The position numbers and the translations under genes were made by a program. From Corynebacterium phoceense (GTDB lineage Bacteria; Actinomycetota; Actinomycetes; Mycobacteriales; Mycobacteriaceae), in NCBI RefSeq assembly GCF_900092335.1, contig NZ_LT596207.1, forward strand, positions 737,151 to 776,291: a stretch of 39,141 nt of DNA, given 5' to 3'. Of this stretch, positions 26,318 to 34,099 are shown in pieces (within the stretch, counting starts at the first letter, position 1; each line of letters opens with the position of its first letter). A model generated the notes under the pieces. The model was not told the origin of the DNA and did no database searches. It worked only from the letters and a program-made list of their open reading frames with translations.

Positions 26318-27295
26318 GTGCTTAATTTCATCTACTGGCCGATTTCGGCCGTCCTGTGGGCATGGCACTGGCTGCTCAGCCTGGTCATGAACCCTGACTG
26401 GGGCATCACGTGGATTCTGTCCATCGTGCTGCTCACGTGGACGATTAAGGCCCTGCTGGTCAAGCCGACCATCAACCAGATTCGGTCCACGCGTCGCATG
26501 CAGGAGATTCAGCCCAAGATCCAGGAGCTGAGGACTAAGTATCCCAATGACCAGCAGAAGCAGGCCATGGAGATGCAGAAGATCTACAAGGAGTCCGGCG
26601 TGCGCCCCGTCGCCGGCTGTCTGCCCATGCTGGCGCAGATCCCGGTCTTCATTGGTCTGTTCCACGTCCTGCGTTCCTTCGACCGCACGGTGAGCGTAGG
26701 CGGTTCCTTTGGCCATGTGGACGAGCCGATGTCAGTGGAGCAGAACGCCAACACGGCGAACTACCTCTTCTCCCCGGAGCTCGTTCAGTCCTTCCTTGAT
26801 GCGAAGCTCTTTGGCATCCCACTTGTGGCGAACCTGCGCGTCAACTCCCCCATCCTTCAGGACGTCACGACCGCCCAGGTCGCCGTCCTCATCGTGCCGC
26901 TCATCGCTATCATTGCGGTGTTCACGCACTTGAACGCCCGCTATACGCTCAACCGTCAGGCCCGCCGCAAGGCGGAGGGCAAGGTCGCAGCCCCCACCGG
27001 CCAGAATGCCGAGATGATGGAGATGCAGACCAAGATGATGAACAACATGATGTTGTGGTTCATGCCGGCTACGCTCATTATCTCCGGCGCCATCTGGCCT
27101 ATCGGCCTGCTGTTCTACATGCTGTCCAACACCGTGTGGACCTTCGGCCAGACCCACCTCGTCTACGCGAAGATGGATGAGGAAGAAGAGGCCGAGCTCC
27201 GCGCCAAGGCTGAGGCCAAGCGCACCTCCGCTCCGAAGCCGGGCGCCCGTAAGACGGACAAGCGCACGAAGAAGCAGCGCAAGAACAACAACTAA
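26318..27295 (+). CDS. yidC: Membrane protein insertase YidC
   Basis: 325 residues, GTG 26318 after ACGAGGAAAG. Actinobacterial YidC: first helix [20 protein letters not shown], second [20 protein letters not shown] with conserved core, the charged cytoplasmic hairpin [41 protein letters not shown], then two more helices. The basic tail ([19 protein letters not shown]) binds ribosomes. It inserts proteins alone or with SecYEG. No jag gene sits between it and rsmG. Confidence 0.96.
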   Translation: MLNFIYWPISAVLWAWHWLLSLVMNPDWGITWILSIVLLTWTIKALLVKPTINQIRSTRRMQEIQPKIQELRTKYPNDQQKQAMEMQKIYKESGVRPVAGCLPMLAQIPVFIGLFHVLRSFDRTVSVGGSFGHVDEPMSVEQNANTANYLFSPELVQSFLDAKLFGIPLVANLRVNSPILQDVTTAQVAVLIVPLIAIIAVFTHLNARYTLNRQARRKAEGKVAAPTGQNAEMMEMQTKMMNNMMLWFMPATLIISGAIWPIGLLFYMLSNTVWTFGQTHLVYAKMDEEEEAELRAKAEAKRTSAPKPGARKTDKRTKKQRKNNN

Positions 27296-27308
27296 AATCC
27301 TCGCACTC

Positions 27309-27343
27309 GCGGCACCGCCGGGCTCTCCGCCCCGCGGTGCCGC
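27309..27343 (+). terminator. Terminator of the rpmH-yidC cluster
   Basis: 10-bp perfect stem GCGGCACCGC (27309-27318) / GCGGTGCCGC (27334-27343) with a 15-base loop, followed by CTTTGTCTTT. It starts 14 bp after yidC. Confidence 0.75.
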
Positions 27344-27373
27344 CTTTGTCTTTCCCCCACCCGCACCGACCTA

Positions 27374-27386
27374 TAGGATCACAGTC
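27374..27386 (+). promoter_or_regulatory. Leaderless promoter of rsmG
   Basis: TAGGAT (27374-27379, within TATAGGAT) stands 7 bases before ATG 27387. There is no ribosome site, consistent with a leaderless message. It starts a unit rsmG-parA-parB. Confidence 0.55.
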
Positions 27387-28031
27387 ATGGACTCCAGCCC
27401 TGCTTCCGATGCCCCTCTGAACCCCGCCGCCCTCGATCGTTCCGCCATCTTTGGCGAGCGCCTCCCGCTCGCGGAGAAATACCACGAATCCCTCGCCACG
27501 GACGGTCATGTTCGCGGCTTTATGGGTCCGCGCGAAATCCCGCGCCTCTGGGACCGCCATATTCTTAACTGCGCCGTCATTGGCGACGTCATGCCTGAAG
27601 GTGCCACCGTCGTCGACGTGGGCTCTGGCGCCGGCCTTCCGGGCATCCCGCTCGCCATCGCGCGCCCGGATCTGAAGATCACGCTCATCGAGCCGTTGCT
27701 CAAGCGCTCGACGTACCTCGGCGAAGTCGTCGAGCTCCTCGGCCTCGACAACGTGACAGTCATCCGTGGCCGCGCTGAGGAAGGCCCCATCAAGCGCACC
27801 GTCTCCGGCGCCGACATCGTGACCTCGCGCGCCGTAGCACCCCTGGGCAAGCTCGCGAAGTGGTCGCTGCCACTTGTGCGTAAGGGCGGCGAGATGATCG
27901 CTATGAAGGGTGATAGCGTGCGCGAGGAGCTCGAGCGCGACGCCGCCGATATTAAGAAGGCAGGCGGTGGAAAAGCCACGGTGGAAAAGGTCCGTGGCAC
28001 CACCATTATTCGTGTCCCGAGGGTGAAGTAA
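27387..28031 (+). CDS. rsmG: 16S rRNA (guanine-527-N7) methyltransferase
   Basis: 214 residues. The start at ATG 27387 is set by the leaderless promoter; the frame upstream runs antisense-like through the terminator. Key parts: [34 protein letters not shown] (RNA-binding opening), the SAM motif [32 protein letters not shown], and [18 protein letters not shown]. It methylates G527 of 16S rRNA using SAM; loss gives low-level streptomycin resistance in other bacteria. 10 bp before parA. Confidence 0.96.
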   Translation: MDSSPASDAPLNPAALDRSAIFGERLPLAEKYHESLATDGHVRGFMGPREIPRLWDRHILNCAVIGDVMPEGATVVDVGSGAGLPGIPLAIARPDLKITLIEPLLKRSTYLGEVVELLGLDNVTVIRGRAEEGPIKRTVSGADIVTSRAVAPLGKLAKWSLPLVRKGGEMIAMKGDSVREELERDAADIKKAGGGKATVEKVRGTTIIRVPRVK

Positions 28032-28041
28032 TCTAGTGGGC

Positions 28042-28890
28042 ATGAGTTCTGCACGTTTGATCACGATCGCTAACCAGAAGGGCGGTGTGGGTAAGACCAC
28101 CTCCGCCGTGAACCTGGCAGCCGCGCTGGCGGCTGACGGGCACAAGGTCTTGGTCATCGATCTGGACCCGCAGGGCAACGCGTCCACGGCGGTGGGCGCC
28201 GCGCACGCCTCCGGCACGGATTCTTCCTATGAGGTGCTGCTCGGCGACTGCACGGCGGATGACGCCATGCAGGTGAGCCCCGAGGACTCCAATCTCTTCT
28301 GCATCCCGGCCACCATTGACCTGGCCGGCGCGGAGATCGAGATGGTCTCCCTCGTGCGTCGCGAGTTCCGTCTCTACGACGCGCTGGCCAAAGGCTTCCT
28401 CGACGAGCACGGCTTTGAATACGTCTTTATCGACTGCCCGCCGTCGTTGGGCTTGCTCACCATCAACGCGATGACGTGCTCGGACGAGGTCATCATCCCC
28501 ATCCAGTGCGAGTACTACGCGCTGGAAGGCGTGGGCCAGCTACTGGGCAATATCTCGATGATTCGCGAGCACCTTAACCCGGAGCTCCACATCTCAGGCA
28601 TCCTGCTCACCATGTTCGACGCGCGCACTAAGCTCGCCGAGCAGGTCGCCAACGAGGTCCGCGAGCAGTTCGGTGCCGTCGTCCTGGGCAACGTCATCCC
28701 GCGCTCTGTGCGCGTTTCCGAGGCCCCGGGCTTTGGCAAGACCGTCGTACACTATGACCCATCGTCTACGGGCGCGATGGCCTATATCGCAGCCGCACGC
28801 GAGCTGCACAAGCGCGGGGATTACCCGCCGCACCCCACCACCGGCGCCATTGGCGTGAGCCCTGAGATTTACGCGGAATTGGAAGGATAA
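28042..28890 (+). CDS. parA: Chromosome partitioning ATPase ParA
   Basis: 282 residues. Deviant Walker A NQKGGVGKTTSAVNLAAAL near residue 11, Walker A' VIDLDPQGNAST, Walker B FIDCPPSLGLLTINAM. It binds DNA as an ATP dimer and moves ParB-parS complexes. ATG 28042 was chosen over GTG 28036: TAATCT (28029-28034, overlapping the rsmG stop) is 7 bases before the ATG, another leaderless arrangement. parB follows after 3 bp. Confidence 0.97.
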   Translation: MSSARLITIANQKGGVGKTTSAVNLAAALAADGHKVLVIDLDPQGNASTAVGAAHASGTDSSYEVLLGDCTADDAMQVSPEDSNLFCIPATIDLAGAEIEMVSLVRREFRLYDALAKGFLDEHGFEYVFIDCPPSLGLLTINAMTCSDEVIIPIQCEYYALEGVGQLLGNISMIREHLNPELHISGILLTMFDARTKLAEQVANEVREQFGAVVLGNVIPRSVRVSEAPGFGKTVVHYDPSSTGAMAYIAAARELHKRGDYPPHPTTGAIGVSPEIYAELEG

Positions 28891-28893
28891 GAC

Positions 28894-29961
28894 ATGGAAG
28901 AAAAACGTCAAGCTGGGCGTCAGGGCGGACTCGGTAAGGGTCTCGCCGCCCTCATCCCTTCTGGTCCCGGCGCCCCCTCACGCCGCCCGCACCTGGGCGA
29001 TAGCGCGGCCGACGTCATCCTCGGCGGCCGTCCCCTGGCTTCCGATGCCCCGTCAACTGCGGTTGACGAGGGAAATGGGAAGCGAGTCAAGGGCGCGCCC
29101 ACTATCGCTCAGTCCGCGAAGGCGGGCGCGGGTGCACGCCGCCGTCAGCCCAAGCCGGCGGCGATCGGAGCGACGTACCGCGAGATTCCCATCGGGGACA
29201 TCGTTCCCAACCCCAAGCAGCCGCGCACGGTCTTCGAGGAAGGCGAGCTCGAGGAGCTCATCCACTCCATCAAGGAGTTCGGCTTGCTCCAGCCCATTGT
29301 CGTCCGTCCCTCGCAGGACGGTGGCTTTGAGCTCATCATGGGTGAGCGCCGCTGGCGCGCGTCCTCCAAGGCGGGCCTGTCCACCATCCCGGCCATCGTC
29401 CGTGACACGGAAGACGGCTCCATGCTGCGTGACGCGCTGCTGGAGAACATCCACCGTGTGCAGCTCAACCCGCTGGAAGAGGCGCACGCCTATGCGCAGC
29501 TGCTCGAGGAATTCGGTGTCACGCAGAACGAGCTCGCAGACCGTATCGGTCGTTCGCGCCCGCAGGTGACGAACACGCTGCGCTTGCTCAAGCTCCCGGT
29601 CGACGTCCAGAAGCGCGTCGCCGCTGGCGTCCTGTCCCATGGCCATGCGCGTGCGCTGCTCGGCCTCGACGACCCAGAAGCCATGAATGAGCTCGCCGCC
29701 CGCGTCGTTTCCGAGGGCCTGTCCGTCCGCGCGACGGAGGAAGCTGTCACCCTGTACAAGCGCGACGGCAAGCCGGCTCCTAAGAAGTCCGCGCCTACGC
29801 CCACCCCGCAGTTCTTCACCGACTCAGCGGAGCGCCTCGCTGACCGCTTCGACACCAAGGTCACGGTGACCATGGGTAAGCGCAAGGGCAAAATGGTCGT
29901 GGAATTCGGCGACCAGGAGGATTTCGAGCGCATCCTCGCCATCCTCGAGGGCGGCAAGTAG
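28894..29961 (+). CDS. parB: Chromosome partitioning protein ParB
   Basis: 355 residues. The N-terminal [14 protein letters not shown] is the ParA-stimulating motif of ParB proteins. A long variable linker (20-105) follows. Then the CTPase/ParB core: [42 protein letters not shown] (CTP/clamp motif), [14 protein letters not shown]; then the helix-turn-helix [24 protein letters not shown] that reads parS; then the dimer domain ending [12 protein letters not shown]. It slides as a CTP-gated clamp from parS sites. Confidence 0.97.
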   Translation: MEEKRQAGRQGGLGKGLAALIPSGPGAPSRRPHLGDSAADVILGGRPLASDAPSTAVDEGNGKRVKGAPTIAQSAKAGAGARRRQPKPAAIGATYREIPIGDIVPNPKQPRTVFEEGELEELIHSIKEFGLLQPIVVRPSQDGGFELIMGERRWRASSKAGLSTIPAIVRDTEDGSMLRDALLENIHRVQLNPLEEAHAYAQLLEEFGVTQNELADRIGRSRPQVTNTLRLLKLPVDVQKRVAAGVLSHGHARALLGLDDPEAMNELAARVVSEGLSVRATEEAVTLYKRDGKPAPKKSAPTPTPQFFTDSAERLADRFDTKVTVTMGKRKGKMVVEFGDQEDFERILAILEGGK

Positions 29962-29970
29962 GACGCCTCC

Positions 29971-30546
29971 ATGCTCGTCGAGTCAGTGACCGAGGCCCGT
30001 ACCTTGCACGCGCTCGCAGCACGCAGCGTGTTCTGGGAGTGCGCGGAGCCCGTCGCTGATCCGGCCTTTGAGAAGGAAGCATGGATCACCACCACGTCGC
30101 TGAGCTTCGGGGACTGCGGTTTTACCGTCGGCGATGAAGCCACGGTCTTCTTCTGCCCGCCGGATCTCGCTCCTGGCGCCGCGCAGCTGCCCACCGCGCC
30201 CGTCTCTCCCGATGCAGCGCTCGTGAGTTCCCTGTTCATCAAGCAGTCTCGTGCCTTAAGCGAGCTCTCGGCTGTCCTCCTCGACGCCTCGATCATGAAC
30301 CTCACGTCCCGCGAGTTCCCCGCGGTCGAGGTCTTCGGCTATCGTGACCACCGCGCGGCGCAGGAACTGCTCGGCCGCAAGCCTGGGCGCATCGGTTTAG
30401 TCCCTATCGAAGTCCTTGAGTCCGCCGGCTTCAAAGTCACAGAAGACCACCCCGCCATCCCGCGTCTGCGCCTCGAGCTGCCGCCCGCCTTCGACCTTCT
30501 CACGGCCGCGGCGGTCGACGATATGCTTGCTCGCGCCCTCGCATAG
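29971..30546 (+). CDS. Conserved protein between parB and cwlM, function unknown
   Basis: 191 residues from ATG 29971, 9 bp after parB and so in the par operon. Soluble, acidic. The C-terminal half (EFPAVEVFGYRDHRAAQELLGRKPG, IGLVPIEVLESAGFKVTEDHPAIPRLRLELPP) resembles the second half of conserved unknown proteins at the same spot in mycobacteria (Rv3916c position). It has a weak GNAT-like look, but I see no acetyl-CoA loop. An internal start is unlikely because the N-terminal codons match the neighbourhood's usage. Confidence 0.82.
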   Translation: MLVESVTEARTLHALAARSVFWECAEPVADPAFEKEAWITTTSLSFGDCGFTVGDEATVFFCPPDLAPGAAQLPTAPVSPDAALVSSLFIKQSRALSELSAVLLDASIMNLTSREFPAVEVFGYRDHRAAQELLGRKPGRIGLVPIEVLESAGFKVTEDHPAIPRLRLELPPAFDLLTAAAVDDMLARALA

Positions 30547-30556
30547 TGCCCGCGCG

Positions 30557-30657
30557 CCGTAGGTGGCCATACCGAAAAGGCCATAGCCCCAGTTCGCGCT
30601 CGCAGAGCGAAAATACGCGACCTGGGACTATGGCCAGTTGGCTATGACCAACTACGG
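30557..30657. repeat. 101-bp nested stem-loop between convergent genes
   Basis: Three nested levels: outer stem of 15 bp with 2 mismatches (30557-30571 with 30643-30657), middle stem of 20 bp with 2 mismatches (30579-30598 with 30616-30635; ends GGCCATAG/CTATGGCC), inner hairpin CGCTC/GAGCG (30597-30609). There is no T tract. It fills the gap between the unknown par-operon gene and cwlM, which converge. Confidence 0.75.
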
Positions 30658-30660
30658 GAG

Positions 30661-31842
30661 CTAGGACCGCTCCGCGCGGAGCAGCTCAGAGAACTGGTAC
30701 GTGCCGGTGACGGCGGTATCATCCTCGAGCATGTAGAGGCGCTTGACGGCGACCACGATGGCCTCGGCGATCTCATCGCGGCGGTGGGGGTCGGTCAGCA
30801 CCTTCACGTCGCCGGGGTTGGAAAGGTAGCCCAGAACAATCTGGACCACGGGCATCTGCGTGAGCCGCAGGATTTCCCACGTGCGGCCGTGGTTGGACAG
30901 GTTGGTCAGCGGCGTGCGCGCGGTGATTTCGCGCTGGATGTAGCTCGACAGCGTCTCGCCGATAAGGGAGGAGTTGCCGGACTCGGAGCCGAAGTAAAAG
31001 CTTGCTACGCCGTTGGCTTTCTCGTTGGGGTACGAGTCGCAGGCCAGCGAGATAATGAGGTCTGCACCGAAGGCGTTGGCCATCGCGGAACGAGACTTCA
31101 CCGTGGGGTCGTCGAGACGCGGGCGGGAGATAATAGTCTCCATGCCGGCGGCAATCATGCGGCCCTCGAGGCGCTGCGCCAGGTCCCAGAGGAGCTCTTC
31201 TTCGGTGATCTCGCCAAAGCGGCCCTTGACGGTCTGGCCTTTGTTGGCGCCGCCGAGCGCGGGGTCGATGACCACGCGCTTGCCGGCGAGCTTGGGGCCG
31301 GCGTTGCGGACGCGTTCGCGTTCCTGAACGTTGTGGGCTGAGCCCGTGGTAATGCGGCGGCCCAGGAGGCTCAGCGCGCGGATGGTGGCAGGACCACACA
31401 CGCCGTCGTTCTGAAGGCCAGCGTTGAGTTGGTACTCGACGAGGGCGGCGTGGGTGTTACGGCCAAAGAGTCCGTCAATGCGGTTGCGGTAAAAACCGAG
31501 CTCTTGGAGCTGCTGCTGCAGCTGGGAGACGTCGTCGCCCATGAGCTCGTTGCCGGGCTGGAAGCTCAAGACACGGGCACCGAGGCTGTACGACGCCTGG
31601 CGCAGCTCGCGCAGCGTAGGTTCATCGATGGTGCCCGAGGGCACGATGCCGCGGGACTGCTGGAAGGCCTTGAGGGCCTCGGAAAGCCCGTCGTCGAAGA
31701 ACTTATCCTGCTCGGAGAACTTCTGCTTCTTCCAGTCGGCGACGTCGCCGCTGTAACCAGAGTTCAATCCCAGCCGGGCCAGGGTGGCGCGGGCCTCGGC
31801 GACGCGCGCACTCCGGTCGCCCACGTGATAGACGCGGTCCAA
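30661..31842 (-). CDS. cwlM: CwlM-like protein: amidase_3 fold with lost zinc ligands
   Basis: 393 residues: two peptidoglycan-binding domains (about 1-85 and 95-160) and an amidase_3 domain (187-375). No signal peptide. The zinc site is broken: the DPGHGG motif reads DPALGG (His to Leu197), SIHAN reads SLACD (His to Ala267), and the catalytic Glu in VELGFLSN is Val336. An enzyme role is unlikely. In mycobacteria CwlM acts in the cytoplasm, activating MurA when phosphorylated by PknB; the C-terminus here has Thr376, Thr379 and Thr381 (DDTAVTGTY), in line with such control. The order sigM-trxB-trxA-cwlM matches mycobacteria. Role by homology. Confidence 0.88.
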   Translation of the reverse strand: MDRVYHVGDRSARVAEARATLARLGLNSGYSGDVADWKKQKFSEQDKFFDDGLSEALKAFQQSRGIVPSGTIDEPTLRELRQASYSLGARVLSFQPGNELMGDDVSQLQQQLQELGFYRNRIDGLFGRNTHAALVEYQLNAGLQNDGVCGPATIRALSLLGRRITTGSAHNVQERERVRNAGPKLAGKRVVIDPALGGANKGQTVKGRFGEITEEELLWDLAQRLEGRMIAAGMETIISRPRLDDPTVKSRSAMANAFGADLIISLACDSYPNEKANGVASFYFGSESGNSSLIGETLSSYIQREITARTPLTNLSNHGRTWEILRLTQMPVVQIVLGYLSNPGDVKVLTDPHRRDEIAEAIVVAVKRLYMLEDDTAVTGTYQFSELLRAERS

Positions 31843-31894
31843 CTTCCAAACCCCTTTCTTTTACTCAAACCTCAACAGTTCACAACAGTATCAG

Positions 31895-32224
31895 TTAGAC
31901 GGCCTTCTGAATCTTTGCCACGATGGCGTTCTTCGGCTGAAGTCCAACGAATTCGTCGACCTTTTCGCCGTTGCGGAAAATGAGCACGGACGGGATGGAC
32001 ATGATCTGGAACATGCCGCCCAGGGTGCGCTCCTCATCGACGTTGACCTTGACGATCTCGGCCTCGTCACCCAGCTCACCAGCGATTTCGTCGAGCAACG
32101 GGGACAGCTTCTTGCACGGGCCACACCACTCGGCCCAGAAGTCAACGACAACGGGCTTGTTGGCGGATGCCTCGACGACGTCGGTGCGGAAGGACTGCGT
32201 GGTGACGTTCTTCACGTTGGACAT
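31895..32224 (-). CDS. trxA: Thioredoxin
   Basis: 109 residues with the redox site FWAEWCGPCKKLSPLLDEIA near 30 and the cis-Pro loop MSIPSVLIF near 78. It reduces disulfides in the cytoplasm. It follows trxB by 30 bp, so the reductase and its substrate are co-transcribed. In mycobacterial naming this is trxC; symbol trxA used for the protein type. Nothing unusual. Confidence 0.97.
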   Translation of the reverse strand: MSNVKNVTTQSFRTDVVEASANKPVVVDFWAEWCGPCKKLSPLLDEIAGELGDEAEIVKVNVDEERTLGGMFQIMSIPSVLIFRNGEKVDEFVGLQPKNAIVAKIQKAV

Positions 32225-32254
32225 GGGTGCTCTCCTTAGGAAAATGGAAGGTGA

Positions 32255-33268
32255 TTAGGCCCGATCAGCCAGGTAATGTTCAGCGTCGATGGCGGCGCGG
32301 CAGCCGGAACCAGCGGCGGTGATGGCCTGCTGGTAGTGGTCGTCGACCAAGTCGCCGCAGGCGAAGACGCCCGGGATACTGGTCGCGGTGCCCGGCTGGT
32401 TGACGACAACGTAGCCCTCAGGGTTGAGTTCCACCTGGCCGTCGAGGAATGCGGAGCGCGGGTCGTGGCCGATGGCAACGAACATGGCGGTGACGTCGAG
32501 CTGTGAGGTCTCACCGGTGATGGTGTCCTTGAGCTCGAGGCCAGCAACCTTGCCGTCGCCTTCGAGGACGCGTTCCACTGTCTTATTCGTTGCCCACTTG
32601 ATCTGCGGATTGGCCCTCGCGCGCTCGAGCATGATCTTCGAGGCGCGGAACTCCTCGCGGCGGTGAATAATAGTCACGGTCTCGGCGAACTTGGTGAGGA
32701 AGGTGGCTTCCTCCATGGCGGAGTCGCCGCCACCCACGACTGCGATGTTGTGGCCCTTGAAGAAGAAGCCGTCGCAGGTCGCGCAGGCGGAGACACCACG
32801 GCCGGAGAGCTCGGCCTCGCCCGGAATGCCCAGGTAACGCGGTGCGGCGCCAGTGGCGAGGATGACGGTGCGGGCCTGGAAGACATCGTCGCCCACGTGG
32901 ACGCGCTTGATATCGCCCTCGAGCTCGACGGAGTCGACGAGGTCCATGCGCAGGTCAGCACCAAAACGGATGGCTTGGGCGCGCATCTCTTCCATGAGCT
33001 CAGGGCCCATGATGCCCTTCTGGAAGCCGGGGTAGTTCTCCACCTCGGTGGTGTTCATGAGCTCGCCGCCGTACTCGTAACCCTCGAAGACGATGGGCTT
33101 GAGCTCGGCGCGGGCTGCGTAGAGAGCTGCGGTGTAGCCGGCAGGGCCGGAGCCGACGACGATGACGTCGTGGATGGCGTCTGCAGACGGGGTCTCGGTC
33201 GCTTCCGGCTCGGCGGTCGTATCGCCGAGGTTGATGAGGCCGGGGTTGTTCGCACCGGGGATGGTCAC
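32255..33268 (-). CDS. trxB: Thioredoxin reductase
   Basis: 337 residues, GTG 33268 after AAAGGAG. FAD-binding [20 protein letters not shown] near 35, redox pair CATCDGFFF near 163, NADPH-binding [12 protein letters not shown] near 183, and the C-terminal FAD segment [21 protein letters not shown]. It carries a 30-residue N-terminal extension ([19 protein letters not shown]). It passes NADPH electrons to thioredoxin. An ECF-type promoter lies upstream, so stress probably induces it. Confidence 0.97.
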   Translation of the reverse strand: MTIPGANNPGLINLGDTTAEPEATETPSADAIHDVIVVGSGPAGYTAALYAARAELKPIVFEGYEYGGELMNTTEVENYPGFQKGIMGPELMEEMRAQAIRFGADLRMDLVDSVELEGDIKRVHVGDDVFQARTVILATGAAPRYLGIPGEAELSGRGVSACATCDGFFFKGHNIAVVGGGDSAMEEATFLTKFAETVTIIHRREEFRASKIMLERARANPQIKWATNKTVERVLEGDGKVAGLELKDTITGETSQLDVTAMFVAIGHDPRSAFLDGQVELNPEGYVVVNQPGTATSIPGVFACGDLVDDHYQQAITAAGSGCRAAIDAEHYLADRA

Positions 33269-33307
33269 TGCACGTCTCCTTTATAAGTTATGTCGTTGCA
33301 TGACTCT

Positions 33308-33336
33308 TAACGCCATGATCCTACTCGGAGATTCCC
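33308..33336 (-). promoter_or_regulatory. ECF-sigma (SigH/SigM-type) promoter of trxB
   Basis: On the minus strand GGGAAT (33331-33336) and CGTTA (33308-33312) with an 18-bp spacer fit the GGAAT-N18-GTT pattern used by corynebacterial SigH and SigM. The transcript would start about 33 bp before the trxB GTG. An inverted repeat CAGCACGT/ACGTGCTG lies further upstream (33351-33374). Confidence 0.6.
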
Positions 33337-33416
33337 GTACCCAGGAAACCCAGCACGTACGTGTTGACGTGCTGTTGTTGAACTGTGACCAACCTAGAAG
33401 GACCAACCGGGACGAA

Positions 33417-33971
33417 TCAGTCCGCCATGACGGATCGCAGTGTCTCCTTGGCGCGCGCCCGGCGGGACTTGATGGTCCCGGTGCGCACTCCCTGCGCCGC
33501 GGCGGCATCGGCAAGCGAGAGCCCTTCGATTTCCGTGAGATAGAGTGCCACGCGCTGCGCCTCCCCTAGCCGAGCGAGCGCCTCGCGGACCATGAGCTGG
33601 GTGTCGAGCGCATGCTCGTAGGCGAGCGCCGGATTGCGGTCCGGATCGAAGCCCCCGGTATCGAGAGAGGGATTCTCGCGGTTAGCGCGATGGTTGAGGA
33701 AATCGAAGCCAACATTCATGACAAGACGGTGCAACCAGGTGCCCAGTTGCGCGTCCCCGCGGTAGCGCTCGAGCGCAGTGGAGGCCTTGAGGAACGCCTC
33801 CTGGACAATGTCCTGGGCGTCCGTGTCATTGTGCGTGTACTTCCGCGCGACGTACGTGAGCCGCTGGCGGTGCCGGTGAAAGATGTGCCCGAAGGCCTTG
33901 TCATCGCCCTCGAGGAAGGCCTCGATGAGCTGGTCGTCTGATAGTTCTGGCGTGGATTCTTGGTGCGACAT
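33417..33971 (-). CDS. sigM: ECF RNA polymerase sigma factor SigM
   Basis: 184 residues from ATG 33971 (MSHQESTPELSDDQLIEAF). A second ATG 13 codons upstream (34010) keeps the frame; the inner one matches the family's usual start. Region 2: HRHRQRLTYVARKYTHNDTDAQDIVQEAFLKA and GTWLHRLVMNVGFDFL. Region 4: VREALARLGEAQRVALYLTEIEGLSLADAAAAQGVRTGTIKSRRARAKETL. It directs stress genes including trxB/trxA downstream. No anti-sigma gene follows; trxB does, after 148 bp. TATAGT about 34053-34058 (minus) is a possible housekeeping -10. Confidence 0.93.
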   Translation of the reverse strand: MSHQESTPELSDDQLIEAFLEGDDKAFGHIFHRHRQRLTYVARKYTHNDTDAQDIVQEAFLKASTALERYRGDAQLGTWLHRLVMNVGFDFLNHRANRENPSLDTGGFDPDRNPALAYEHALDTQLMVREALARLGEAQRVALYLTEIEGLSLADAAAAQGVRTGTIKSRRARAKETLRSVMAD

Positions 33972-34099
33972 GAAGTCAACCCCCCGATTGAAACTGGATG
34001 TGTAATCCATTCCAACCGAGGGGTTGTGACGGCGCCACCGGGAGACTGCACACTATATGTGGCACCCAAAAGATACTGTCTCTATGCAGGAATTATGCC

